From Alphaproteobacteria bacterium (GTDB taxonomy: Bacteria; Pseudomonadota; Alphaproteobacteria; Elsterales; Elsteraceae), in assembly GCA_013297545.1 (NCBI GenBank), contig JAAFHH010000052.1:1-11973 (forward strand): a DNA stretch of 11,973 bases, given 5' to 3'. The notes beneath the pieces were generated by a model. The model saw only the letters and a list, made by a program, of their open reading frames with translations, was not told where the DNA came from and did not search any database. A program made the position numbers and the translations under genes. Of the stretch, positions 1 to 6,339 are shown in pieces; the first letter of the stretch is position 1; each line of letters opens with the position of its first letter.

Positions 1-274
1 TCTTCAGGCGCGGGTCGGTCGCCGGGAACAGCGCGATCACCGGGATACCGAGATCGCGCGCCTCTCTGGCGGCCGCGACGGCGCGGTCGACTGTCAGGCG
101 CTCAACGCCCGGCATGGTCGCAATCGGCTCGGCTCGGTTGTCGCCATCGACCAGAAACAACGGCCAGATCAGATCGCTGACGGACAAGCGGTGCTCCGCC
201 ACCAAGGCCCTGAGCCAAGGCGTGCGACGCAGACGACGAGGGCGGGCGGCGGGAAAGGGTGCGTGGGCAAACAT
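1..274 (-). CDS. hemB: Porphobilinogen synthase (delta-aminolevulinate dehydratase), 5' part only
   Basis: The enzyme condenses two 5-aminolevulinate molecules to porphobilinogen in the cytoplasm, an early step of haem, sirohaem and cobalamin synthesis. Only the first 91 codons are in the window; the family is about 320-340 residues, so roughly 240 residues, including the Schiff-base lysines and the metal site, lie beyond position 1. The visible N-terminus is diagnostic: an Arg-rich RPRRLRR stretch, then WLRALVAEHRLSVSDLIWPLF, MPGVERL, a helix with EARDLGIP, and IALFP. The start is the ATG at 274-272 (MFAHAPFPAARP). No strong Shine-Dalgarno sequence precedes it; a GGC-rich stretch lies upstream. 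It follows the PIN toxin gene by 40 bases on the same strand, so the toxin module may be inserted between hemB and its original promoter. Identification is confident from the motifs; no odd residues seen. Confidence 0.95.
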   Translation of the reverse strand, partial: MFAHAPFPAARPRRLRRTPWLRALVAEHRLSVSDLIWPLFLVDGDNRAEPIATMPGVERLTVDRAVAAAREARDLGIPVIALFPATDPRLK

Positions 275-314
275 GGCCCGACGCTAGGCTGGCGGAGGTG
301 GCGGCGTCAAATTG

Positions 315-743
315 TCAGCGGGTGCGCATGCCCGACCGCGCCCGGAATGGGTCGAGCGTCGGCACGCCGTGGCCTTGGACGTGCTTCAAGTTGCGAGTGA
401 CCAGCACCAGATCGTGCATCCGGGCTGTCGCCACCAGCCCCATGTCTGTCGCGTGCTTGTCGCCCTCGCCCAACAGCTCGCCCCATAGCGTCGCGATGGC
501 CGCTGTCACGGGCAAAAGGCGGTCGCCGAAATCCGCGAGCACGGCATCCGTCCTGGCTGTGATCGCAGCTGCGACCGCCGGCTTGTGAGATCGCAGTTTG
601 GCAATCCCTGTGCTACCTTCGCGAATCGTAAGCACACTCAAAGCCAACTCACGGTCCCCAACGACTTTAAGCCATTTCCCGACTGAAGGGTGTGGATCGT
701 CACGGCCAAGTTCCCGGAACACATTCGTGTCCAGCAGATACAT
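315..743 (-). CDS. vapC: VapC/FitB-type PIN-domain ribonuclease toxin
   Basis: Predicted Mg-dependent endoribonuclease toxin of a type II toxin-antitoxin pair. The protein is about 142 residues, the usual VapC size. It opens with the PIN signature MYLLDTNVFREL (first catalytic Asp). LSVLTIREGSTGIAKL carries the Glu, HATDMGLVATARMHDL the third acidic residue, and LVLVTRNLKHV has Asn at the fourth position, as in many FitB-like members. The tail ends in a GVPTLDPF motif. Two in-frame ATGs exist, at 749 and 743. The one at 743 is preferred because it starts right at the family's usual N-terminus, has GAG about six bases upstream, and shares one base with the antitoxin stop (TGATG), giving translational coupling. 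The 749 start would add two residues. Base composition looks lower in GC than the flanking genes, suggesting transfer. The RNA target is unknown. Confidence 0.88.
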   Translation of the reverse strand: MYLLDTNVFRELGRDDPHPSVGKWLKVVGDRELALSVLTIREGSTGIAKLRSHKPAVAAAITARTDAVLADFGDRLLPVTAAIATLWGELLGEGDKHATDMGLVATARMHDLVLVTRNLKHVQGHGVPTLDPFRARSGMRTR

Positions 744-1045
744 CACCATCTCGGGCCCATGACCTCGTCCAAGGCCTCAAACCCAGCCCCGCGGAGCGCG
801 TATTTTAGAGTGATCGCAGGGTATGGCTGGCCAGAGCGCGGGTGGATCGCCGCGAAGCCAGGCGCTGCTGTAATCTGCTCCATGGCAAGGCCAGGATAGT
901 CGCCCGCAATCTCCTCCACCGTCATCACGCCACCGGTTACAACGGCCGCAATGCGGTGCACTTCAGCGCCGGTAGGCAAGAACACCCACTCCCCATCGGC
1001 GCGGCGTTCGATCAACGGTTCAGCGATGATGTCTGCAGTTGCCAT
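743..1045 (-). CDS. DUF433-like antitoxin of the PIN toxin
   Basis: A 100-residue protein directly upstream of the PIN toxin gene and overlapping it by one to seven bases, the normal antitoxin-first order. Residues 25-70 resemble a DUF433 helix-turn-helix region: TGAEVHRIAAVVTGGVMTVEEIAGDYPGLAMEQI followed by AAPGFAAIHP corresponds to the family's 'GTRIPV...G.S.EEI..DYP.L..E.I.AA..YAA.HP'. The usual GTR is not intact here (PTGAE). The C-terminal 20-30 residues probably bind the toxin. The ATG at 1045-1043 was chosen because GGAG sits nine bases upstream; the longer reading frame from 1117 would start with residues unlike the family and run across the divergent promoter region. Antitoxins of this kind usually autoregulate. 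DUF433 proteins more often accompany DUF5615 PIN-like toxins, so the pairing with a classical VapC is somewhat unusual. The family call is by eye. Confidence 0.75.
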   Translation of the reverse strand: MATADIIAEPLIERRADGEWVFLPTGAEVHRIAAVVTGGVMTVEEIAGDYPGLAMEQITAAPGFAAIHPRSGQPYPAITLKYALRGAGFEALDEVMGPRW

Positions 1046-1176
1046 CAGAGTGCGCTCCAGAGTCGCCTCACAGTGATCTAAGGGATAGCGCTGCGCAAGT
1101 GGGTCGACCACTCTCACACCGCCCTTGCAGCCGCCACCGGCTCCGCTACCCTGCGGGTGACGCGGTGGAGGGGGTG
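1046..1176. promoter_or_regulatory. Divergent intergenic region, toxin-antitoxin module versus valine genes
   Basis: These 131 bases separate two divergently transcribed units and must hold both promoters. On the plus strand a weak sigma70-like pair is visible: TTGCAG at 1125-1130, a 16-base spacer and TACCCT at 1147-1152. On the antitoxin side there is an interrupted inverted repeat, AGTGG-GTCGA-CCACT, at 1098-1112, a possible operator for the antitoxin. Both assignments are tentative; the boxes are short and this genome is GC-rich. Confidence 0.35.
1167..1174 (+). promoter_or_regulatory. Shine-Dalgarno deciding the start of the acyl-CoA dehydrogenase
   Basis: GGAGGGGG ends two bases before the ATG at 1177, with its GGAG core about six bases from the codon. 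It sets the start at 1177 rather than at upstream in-frame codons as far back as 1039, which would overlap the divergent antitoxin gene and add 46 residues unlike the family. Confidence 0.8.
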
Positions 1177-2322
1177 ATGGAGTTTGGCTTTAACGAGGAT
1201 CGCCTGGCGATCCGGGACATGTGCCGCAGCTTTGCGGCCGAGCAGATGGCCCCCTTTGCTGCTGAGTGGGACGACCAGAAGATCTTTCCAGTCGAGACCC
1301 TGCGGGCGGCGGCGGCGCTGGGCTTGGCGGCGATCTATGTCCGCGATGCCTGCGGTGGCACGGGGCTTGGCCGGCTGGAGGCGGCGATCGTGTTCGAGGA
1401 ATTGGCGGCTGCCTGCCCGTCCACGGCCGCTTACCTCTCGATCCACAACATGTGCGCCTGGATGGTCGATCGCTTTGGCGATGACGACCAGCGCGCACGC
1501 TGGCTGCCGCAGTTGGTTAGCATGGACTGGTTCGCGAGCTACTGCTTGACCGAACCGGGTTCAGGGTCCGACGCGGCTGCGCTGAAAACGCGCGCCGTGC
1601 GCGATGGCGACACCTACCGGCTAACCGGCACCAAGGCGTTTATCTCTGGTGCTGGCACCAGCGATCTCTACCTGATCATGGCGCGCACTGGAGCCGACGG
1701 TCCGAAAGGCATCAGCTGCTTTGCCGTCGAGCGCGGCACGCCCGGCCTCAGCTTCGGCAAGCCGGAAGTCAAGCTCGGCTGGAACTCGCAGCCAACCGCC
1801 ATGGTGCAATTGGACGATGTCGTGGTGCCCGCAGCCAATCGGTTGGGTCCTGAGGGTACCGGCTTCAAGATCGCCATGGCCGGGCTCGATGGTGGGCGGG
1901 TCAATATCGGGGCCTGTTCGCTTGGCGGTGCGCGCGCCGGTCTCGACCAAGCCCGCAGCTACCTGAAGCAGCGCCAGGCGTTCGGCAAACCGCTCGCCGA
2001 ATTCCAAGCCCTGCAGTTTCGTCTGGCCGACATGGCAACCGACCTGGATGCAGCGCGCCTGATGATCCAGCGCGCGGCGTGGGCGCTCGATACCAGCCAC
2101 CCGGAGGCGACCCAGTACTGTGCGATGGCCAAGCGGCTCGCGACCGACGTGGGCTATGCTGTGATCGATCAAGCCCTGCAGCTGCACGGCGGCTATGGCT
2201 ATATCCGGGACTATGGCATTGAACGGCTGCTGCGGGATCTTCGGGTCCACCAGATCCTTGAGGGTACCAACGAAATCATGCGGGTGATCATCGCCCGCCG
2301 CTTGCTGCAGGATGGATCATGA
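1177..2322 (+). CDS. Isobutyryl-CoA dehydrogenase (ACAD8-type acyl-CoA dehydrogenase)
   Basis: FAD enzyme that oxidises isobutyryl-CoA to methacrylyl-CoA in valine breakdown, passing electrons to electron transfer flavoprotein. The 381 residues match the usual acyl-CoA dehydrogenase length. The flavin/substrate signature YCLTEPGSGSD is at 122-132, GTKAFISGAG at 151-160 and GPKGISCFAVERGTPGLSFG at 175-194. KLGWNSQPT (199-207) is typical of the isobutyryl branch. LHGGYGYIRDY is at 336-346, and the catalytic Glu is E362 in ILEGTNEIMR. Long stretches align by memory with human ACAD8, which is why the isobutyryl assignment is preferred over short-chain or 2-methylbutyryl-CoA dehydrogenase. The start is fixed by a strong GGAGGGGG. 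The last codons overlap the next gene (ATGA), so the two are translationally coupled, and the downstream hydrolase acts two steps later in the same pathway. Substrate preference remains inferred. Confidence 0.92.
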   Translation: MEFGFNEDRLAIRDMCRSFAAEQMAPFAAEWDDQKIFPVETLRAAAALGLAAIYVRDACGGTGLGRLEAAIVFEELAAACPSTAAYLSIHNMCAWMVDRFGDDDQRARWLPQLVSMDWFASYCLTEPGSGSDAAALKTRAVRDGDTYRLTGTKAFISGAGTSDLYLIMARTGADGPKGISCFAVERGTPGLSFGKPEVKLGWNSQPTAMVQLDDVVVPAANRLGPEGTGFKIAMAGLDGGRVNIGACSLGGARAGLDQARSYLKQRQAFGKPLAEFQALQFRLADMATDLDAARLMIQRAAWALDTSHPEATQYCAMAKRLATDVGYAVIDQALQLHGGYGYIRDYGIERLLRDLRVHQILEGTNEIMRVIIARRLLQDGS

Positions 2323-3383
2323 TTCAGACCGATCACCCCGATGTTCGGGTCTCGCTGAAGGGCCGGGTCTGCCACATCGAACTCACCCGCCCGAAGGCGT
2401 TGAACGCGCTGTCGCTCGCGATGATCCGGGTGATCGACCCGCCGTTCAAAGCCGCGATCGCCAACCCTGACATCGCGATGATCTTGATCACCGCGGAGGG
2501 GGAGCGGGCGTTCTGCGCCGGCGGCGACGTGCGCGCGGTCGCCCAATCCTTGAAAGACCCGGCCTCGACCATGGGCCGGGACTTTTTCTTTGAAGAATAC
2601 CGCCTCAACCACCGCGTCCATACCTGCCCGAAACCCTATGTCGCGCTGATCGATGGCATCAGCATGGGCGGCGGCATTGGGCTTTCCATCCACGGCTCCC
2701 ACCGGGTGGTGAGCGAGCACGTGCTGTCCGCCATGCCGGAGACCGGCATTGGCCTGTTCCCGGACATTGGGGCGACCTGGTTCCTCAACCGAGCGCCCGG
2801 ATCGCTGGGGGCCTATCTGGCGCTCACCGGTGCGCGCCTTGGCCCCGCCGATTGCGGCCACATCGGCTACGCGACGCACCACGTGCCGCGCGCTGCGATG
2901 TCCGCCCTGGCTGACGCCCTGCTGGCGGAGGCGCCGGGCGACCGGGCGGCGGTCGACCAGGTGATCGCCCGCTTTGCCGAGCCATTCCCAGTCGCCCCCT
3001 TGGCAGAGCGCCAGGCGACCATCGGGCGGTGCTTTTCCGCCGCCAGCGTGCCGGAGATCCTCAAGCGGTTGGCCTCTGACAGCGACCCCTGGGCGCAAGA
3101 AGTGCTGGCGGGCTTGAAGGATAAGTCGCCGCTGTCCCTCGTGCTCAGCCTCGAGCAGCTGCGCCGGGGCCGCGGCATGTCGCTCGCCCAAGCCCTCACC
3201 ATGGAATTCCGCATGGCCCAAGCCTGTATGGCTGGTCATGACTTCGCCGAAGGTATTCGCGCGCTCTTGATCGACAAAGACAACCAGCCGCGCTGGCAGC
3301 CGGCGCGACTGGAGGATGTCACGCCCGATCTGGTCGAACGCCATTTTGCCCCCGTTCCGGCCGGCGAGCTCAGCTTCGACTAG
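2319..3383 (+). CDS. 3-Hydroxyisobutyryl-CoA hydrolase (HIBCH-type crotonase)
   Basis: Crotonase-fold thioesterase that releases 3-hydroxyisobutyrate from 3-hydroxyisobutyryl-CoA, removing the toxic methacrylyl-CoA branch of valine catabolism. The 354 residues are far longer than a typical enoyl-CoA hydratase (about 260) and fit HIBCH. Oxyanion-hole motifs are FCAGGDVRA (65-73) and GISMGGGIGLS (113-123). MPETGIGLFPDIG places Glu141 and Asp149 eight residues apart, as the catalytic pair is in HIBCH. The family's C-terminal signature is seen as IRALLIDKDNQPRWQPA near residues 310-330. The start ATG at 2319 overlaps the dehydrogenase stop by four bases. An enoyl-CoA hydratase, a 3-hydroxyisobutyrate dehydrogenase and a methylmalonate semialdehyde dehydrogenase needed for the full pathway are not in the window. 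The stop codon overlaps the stop of the convergent racemase-family gene. Confidence 0.93.
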   Translation: MIQTDHPDVRVSLKGRVCHIELTRPKALNALSLAMIRVIDPPFKAAIANPDIAMILITAEGERAFCAGGDVRAVAQSLKDPASTMGRDFFFEEYRLNHRVHTCPKPYVALIDGISMGGGIGLSIHGSHRVVSEHVLSAMPETGIGLFPDIGATWFLNRAPGSLGAYLALTGARLGPADCGHIGYATHHVPRAAMSALADALLAEAPGDRAAVDQVIARFAEPFPVAPLAERQATIGRCFSAASVPEILKRLASDSDPWAQEVLAGLKDKSPLSLVLSLEQLRRGRGMSLAQALTMEFRMAQACMAGHDFAEGIRALLIDKDNQPRWQPARLEDVTPDLVERHFAPVPAGELSFD

Positions 3384-4456
3384 GCGGCGAATTGGGTAAC
3401 AGCTGCTTCATCCCAGCGCACGCCGGAGCCCGGCTGAGCACTGAGGATCGCCATGCCGCGCTCTATCTTCAGCGGTTCTTCCAGGATCGGCCCGGCGACG
3501 TCGAGGTACTCGAGCCAGCTTGCTGTCGGCGTGACCGGCATCAGATGCGCCGTCACTTCCTGGAAGAGGTGCGAGCCCATCGGCAACCGCGCGCCGGCGG
3601 CGAGCGCTGCCGCCTGCTGCCAAGCGGTGACACCGCCGATCTTCATCAGGTCCGGCATCACGAGGTCGGACGCGCGCGCCTCGATCGAGCGGGCCATTTC
3701 GTGCACGCCGAACCAGTTCTCCCCAATCATGATCGGGGTGGTGGTCGCCTCAGCGATGTGGGCGTGGCCGGCGTTGTCTTCTTGGCGGGTTGGCTCTTCG
3801 ATCCAGGCGAGGCCAAGGTGATCGAGGGCGGCGCAGCGGCGGATCGCCTCGGGCACGGTCAGGCTCTGGTTGTAGTCGACGGCGAGGCCGGCGCGGTCGC
3901 CGAGCGTGCGTTGGACCGCTTCGATCACCGCTAGGTCGTCTGCCAGGGTTTGGTAGCCGATCTTGATCTTCATCAGCTGGAAGCCGTGCTCCAGGCATTC
4001 GTGCGCAAGCTCGACTCCGCGCTCCAGCCCATCCATGCCCTGGCTGAAGTAGGCTGGCACGGGCTTCGGCGCGCCGCCGAGCACGCGGACCAACGGCAGC
4101 CCGGCAGCGCGGGCAAGCGCATCCCACACCGCCATATCGATGCCCGCGAGCGCCATGGTGACCAGGCCGGTGTTGCCCAGCAGCCGAAAGCGCTGGTCGA
4201 GGGTGCGCAGCACCACCGCGGGCGCTGCTGGCACCCCGGCGATCACCGCGCCGAGGCTGTCCACCAAGCTCTTCAGCGGTGCCAGCACCAGCGGCGTGTA
4301 GGTGAACAGATAGGCGTACCCGACCACGCCATCGCTGGTCATCAGGTCGATCAGCAGGAGCGGAGCATGGGTCACCTCGCCACTGGCGGTGCGGATGGGA
4401 TTGGCCAGCGGCACACTGACCGCGCGGCTGGTGAGCGATCGCACGGTACTGGTCAT
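3380..4456 (-). CDS. Mandelate racemase homologue (enolase superfamily, MR subgroup)
   Basis: Mg-dependent enolase-superfamily enzyme that abstracts the alpha-proton of a carboxylate. At 358 residues it is almost the length of Pseudomonas putida mandelate racemase (359) and resembles it along its whole length. All MR functional positions are present with an offset of one: the K163-I-K165 base, metal ligands D194 (in VDYNQS), E220 (in WIEEPT) and E246 (in GENW), the D269/H296 dyad (MPDLMKIGG and GSHLFQE) and E316 (WLEY). Having both Lys and His bases allows racemisation or a sugar-acid dehydration. The substrate-loop motif YDSHS of MR reads YFSQG here (136-140), so mandelate itself is uncertain. 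The start ATG at 4456 has GAGAGG just upstream; the longer frame to 4534 overlaps the preceding gene. It lies 13 bases after the methyltransferase gene, probably the same transcript. Confidence 0.85.
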   Translation of the reverse strand: MTSTVRSLTSRAVSVPLANPIRTASGEVTHAPLLLIDLMTSDGVVGYAYLFTYTPLVLAPLKSLVDSLGAVIAGVPAAPAVVLRTLDQRFRLLGNTGLVTMALAGIDMAVWDALARAAGLPLVRVLGGAPKPVPAYFSQGMDGLERGVELAHECLEHGFQLMKIKIGYQTLADDLAVIEAVQRTLGDRAGLAVDYNQSLTVPEAIRRCAALDHLGLAWIEEPTRQEDNAGHAHIAEATTTPIMIGENWFGVHEMARSIEARASDLVMPDLMKIGGVTAWQQAAALAAGARLPMGSHLFQEVTAHLMPVTPTASWLEYLDVAGPILEEPLKIERGMAILSAQPGSGVRWDEAAVTQFAA

Positions 4457-4469
4457 GGATGCCTCTCGC

Positions 4470-5489
4470 TTAGTCGCTTTCGGGCTTCGTGACATGGAAG
4501 CGCGCGACCACCAGGTCGCCGCCATCGATCGCACCGACCAGGCGCTGCCAGCGCTCGCACTCCGCGATCACGGGGCGCAGAGCGGCACGGCTGAGCGGGC
4601 TTGAGCGGATGTGCTGGGTGGCGGCGTCCCAGGACGCGGTCAGCTGGGTCCGGTAGGTCGCCGTCACGTCTTCCGCCCGGCGGATATCAAAGCCGGTGCG
4701 CTTCAGCGTGCTTTCGGTATCCGGGATGCCGCCCGGCTTCGGTTCCGGCAAATGCCCACCAAGCCAGATCGACAGCGCTTCCGAGGGCGTGCCGCCGGAC
4801 AGCAGAAAATCCGTGAACACCATCTCGCCGGCCGGCTTCAGGCCGACGTGGAGCGCTTGGAACAACCGCGGGCGATCGGCGATGGTGTGGAAGCTCTCGC
4901 GGGCGAACACATAGTCGAAGCTGCGCGCGCGCAGTTCAAACCGGTCGGGATCATAGGCCCGCACCGGGGCGCGGGCTTCCATACCCATCTGGACCGAGCG
5001 GTCATGGCCGTCGTGGGCGAGCAGCGGGTCCGCCTCCAGGCCGGTCACCCAGCAGCCGAGTTGATCAGCCAGCGCCCGCGTGCCGCCGCCAACCCCAGCG
5101 CCGAGCTGGAGCAGGTTCTTCGCCTTGATCTGGCCGAACGGACGCGCGAAGGCGAGGAACAAGTCTTCGCCGCCAGGCTGGGTGAAGTCTTGGCCCCAGA
5201 TCAGTTCGGAGGCGGCGAGGCGCTCACCAGTCCAGGACCCGTCTTCCGGTTCATCCTCATAGACCCGCTTGGTCAGCAACAGCGGCGGCTCATCGGGCAG
5301 CAGATTCGGCTGTGCTGGGGCTTGGGTACCGAGCGTCGGGGTCGCGTGCGGCGTGCGCGTCGCCCGCGGGGGCGGGATCGCGGCTGCCCCTTTCGGCGCC
5401 CCCGGTGCTTCGGGTGGCAGCTCGATGCCTTCCCACCAGGCGTGCAGGCGAGAGGTGAGATCGGGTTTGCGGCGCTTGGGCTGCTTCAT
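4470..5489 (-). CDS. Class I SAM-dependent methyltransferase, substrate unknown
   Basis: A 339-residue protein with a Rossmann-type methyltransferase domain after a proline- and alanine-rich N-terminal region (about residues 23-66) that is likely disordered. Motif I is LLQLGAGVGGGTRAL (126-140) and the acidic residue that binds the SAM ribose is probably E152 in GLEAD. FDYVFARESFHTI (191-203) corresponds to motif IV and LKPAGEMVFTDF (217-228) to motif V/VI. The arrangement is close to Methyltransf_11/25 enzymes acting on small molecules; the DF after the beta strand resembles those of sarcosine/phosphoethanolamine-type enzymes, but this is not enough to name a substrate. Its ATG overlaps the stop of the upstream YdcH/DUF465 gene (ATGA), and the racemase homologue follows after 13 bases. 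A link to the racemase's substrate is possible but unproven. Confidence 0.78.
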   Translation of the reverse strand: MKQPKRRKPDLTSRLHAWWEGIELPPEAPGAPKGAAAIPPPRATRTPHATPTLGTQAPAQPNLLPDEPPLLLTKRVYEDEPEDGSWTGERLAASELIWGQDFTQPGGEDLFLAFARPFGQIKAKNLLQLGAGVGGGTRALADQLGCWVTGLEADPLLAHDGHDRSVQMGMEARAPVRAYDPDRFELRARSFDYVFARESFHTIADRPRLFQALHVGLKPAGEMVFTDFLLSGGTPSEALSIWLGGHLPEPKPGGIPDTESTLKRTGFDIRRAEDVTATYRTQLTASWDAATQHIRSSPLSRAALRPVIAECERWQRLVGAIDGGDLVVARFHVTKPESD

Positions 5490-5686
5490 GCGATGATATC
5501 AGGCAAGAGTTCGCTTTCGAGGCGCAGGATGCGGTCTTTCAAGGTCAGCTTGCGTTTTTTCAGCCGCTGGATCTGCAGCTGGTCGACATTGGCCGAGCTG
5601 GTCAGGCGCGCGATCACCTCGTCGAGGTCGCGGTGTTCCGAGCGCAATTCCTCGAGTTTTTCGCGTAGGGCAGTCTGTTCATCCAT
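5486..5686 (-). CDS. YdcH/DUF465 family small coiled-coil protein (first copy)
   Basis: A 66-residue, highly charged protein predicted to be almost entirely helical. The DUF465 pattern is clear: LREKLEELRSEHRDLDEVI, then LQIQRLKKRKLTLKDRI with the Leu-Lys-Lys and KD signature, and a short hydrophobic tail LLPDIIA. The family's function is not known; members are small cytoplasmic proteins of the E. coli YdcH type. The start is the ATG at 5686 (MDEQTALREK), with GAGG about ten bases upstream; the same frame remains open far upstream but those residues do not resemble the family and cover the divergent TIGR02444 gene. Its stop overlaps the methyltransferase start by three bases. A second member lies 650 bases away on the other strand. 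Confidence 0.85.
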   Translation of the reverse strand: MDEQTALREKLEELRSEHRDLDEVIARLTSSANVDQLQIQRLKKRKLTLKDRILRLESELLPDIIA

Positions 5687-5764
5687 CGCGCGATTCCCTC
5701 GGCCCCTCTCGTGCGATTTGGCGCTCTGGTGTCGCCACGTCGCCCGCAGTATCCAGAACCCGCG

Positions 5765-6244
5765 ATGACCGTCCACCCCGAAACCGCTGACAGCCCACTT
5801 TGGTGCTTTGCTGCTGCTGCCTGGCGGCACCCTGGCTGTGCCGCACGGTTGGTGCGATTGCAAGATGAGCACGCAGTCGAGGTGTTGCCAGTGCTGGCAG
5901 CGCTGTTTCAAGGGGCGTGCGGGCAGATCCCAACCCAAGCGGCGGCTGAGGCGCTGCTGGCCGGGCATCAACCGTTCGCTGCGGCGGTAATCGCGCCCTT
6001 GCGCGCTGCCCGGCGCGCGCTGGCCCGGACGGGACCAGAGGGCGACCTGCGCCGGCGCACCCAGCGCCTCGAACTCGCGGCCGAAGCCATCGCAACCGCT
6101 CGCTTGGGTGCCGCCCTGCCGGGGATCGCGTTGGAACCTGGCACGGCCGAGCAGGCAGTCGAACGCATGCTGATCGCGAGCGGTATGGCGCCAGCCCAGG
6201 CGATGGCACAGGCGGCCGCGATATGCGCAGAGTGCATGCCCTAG
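5765..6244 (+). CDS. TIGR02444/DUF2390 family protein
   Basis: A 159-residue, Ala-rich, helical protein with no signal peptide or membrane segment. The start SPLWCFAAAAWRHPGCAARL followed by LQDEHAVEVLPVLAALF matches the TIGR02444/DUF2390 pattern (F/W-x-FSLALY...GV...CL.LQD..G.DVN.LLF..W), with PLRAARRAL further on. The biochemical role of the family is unknown. The ATG at 5765 (MTVHPETADSP) puts the family motif near residue 10, as usual; the frame could begin at 5711, but those residues look unrelated. No good Shine-Dalgarno sequence is visible before 5765 (CCAGAACCCGCG), so expression may be low or the start differs. Divergent from the first YdcH/DUF465 gene, with 78 bases between starts, and upstream of the second one. 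Confidence 0.75.
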   Translation: MTVHPETADSPLWCFAAAAWRHPGCAARLVRLQDEHAVEVLPVLAALFQGACGQIPTQAAAEALLAGHQPFAAAVIAPLRAARRALARTGPEGDLRRRTQRLELAAEAIATARLGAALPGIALEPGTAEQAVERMLIASGMAPAQAMAQAAAICAECMP

Positions 6245-6329
6245 ATCTAAGCTGCGCGTCTCGCAAGGCTGGTCCACCGACCATGGCATGCCTACTCTAC
6301 CAGTGTGGGTATTCGCCCATGTTCGCCGC

Positions 6330-6335
6330 AGGAGG
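6330..6335 (+). promoter_or_regulatory. Shine-Dalgarno of the second YdcH/DUF465 gene
   Basis: A perfect AGGAGG four bases before the ATG at 6340 fixes this as the start of a 55-residue protein. Longer in-frame starts (6223 or later) would add residues that overlap the TIGR02444 gene end and do not fit the family. Confidence 0.8.
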
Positions 6336-6339
6336 GATC

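Noticed and set aside
1039..1176. N-terminal extension of the acyl-CoA dehydrogenase
   Set aside because: The added 46 residues do not fit the family, overlap the divergent antitoxin gene, and a strong Shine-Dalgarno precedes the ATG at 1177.
2211..3344. 377-residue open frame on the minus strand
   Set aside because: It is antisense to the 3-hydroxyisobutyryl-CoA hydrolase gene, is rich in His/Arg/Gly without any family motif, and arises from GC-rich codon bias.
4611..5768. 385-residue open frame on the plus strand
   Set aside because: Antisense to the methyltransferase gene, which has clear SAM-binding motifs; the translation has no recognisable domain.
5687..6289. 201-residue N-terminal extension of the first DUF465 protein
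   Set aside because: The extension lies antisense to the TIGR02444 gene, has no family match, and the normal DUF465 start is at 5686.
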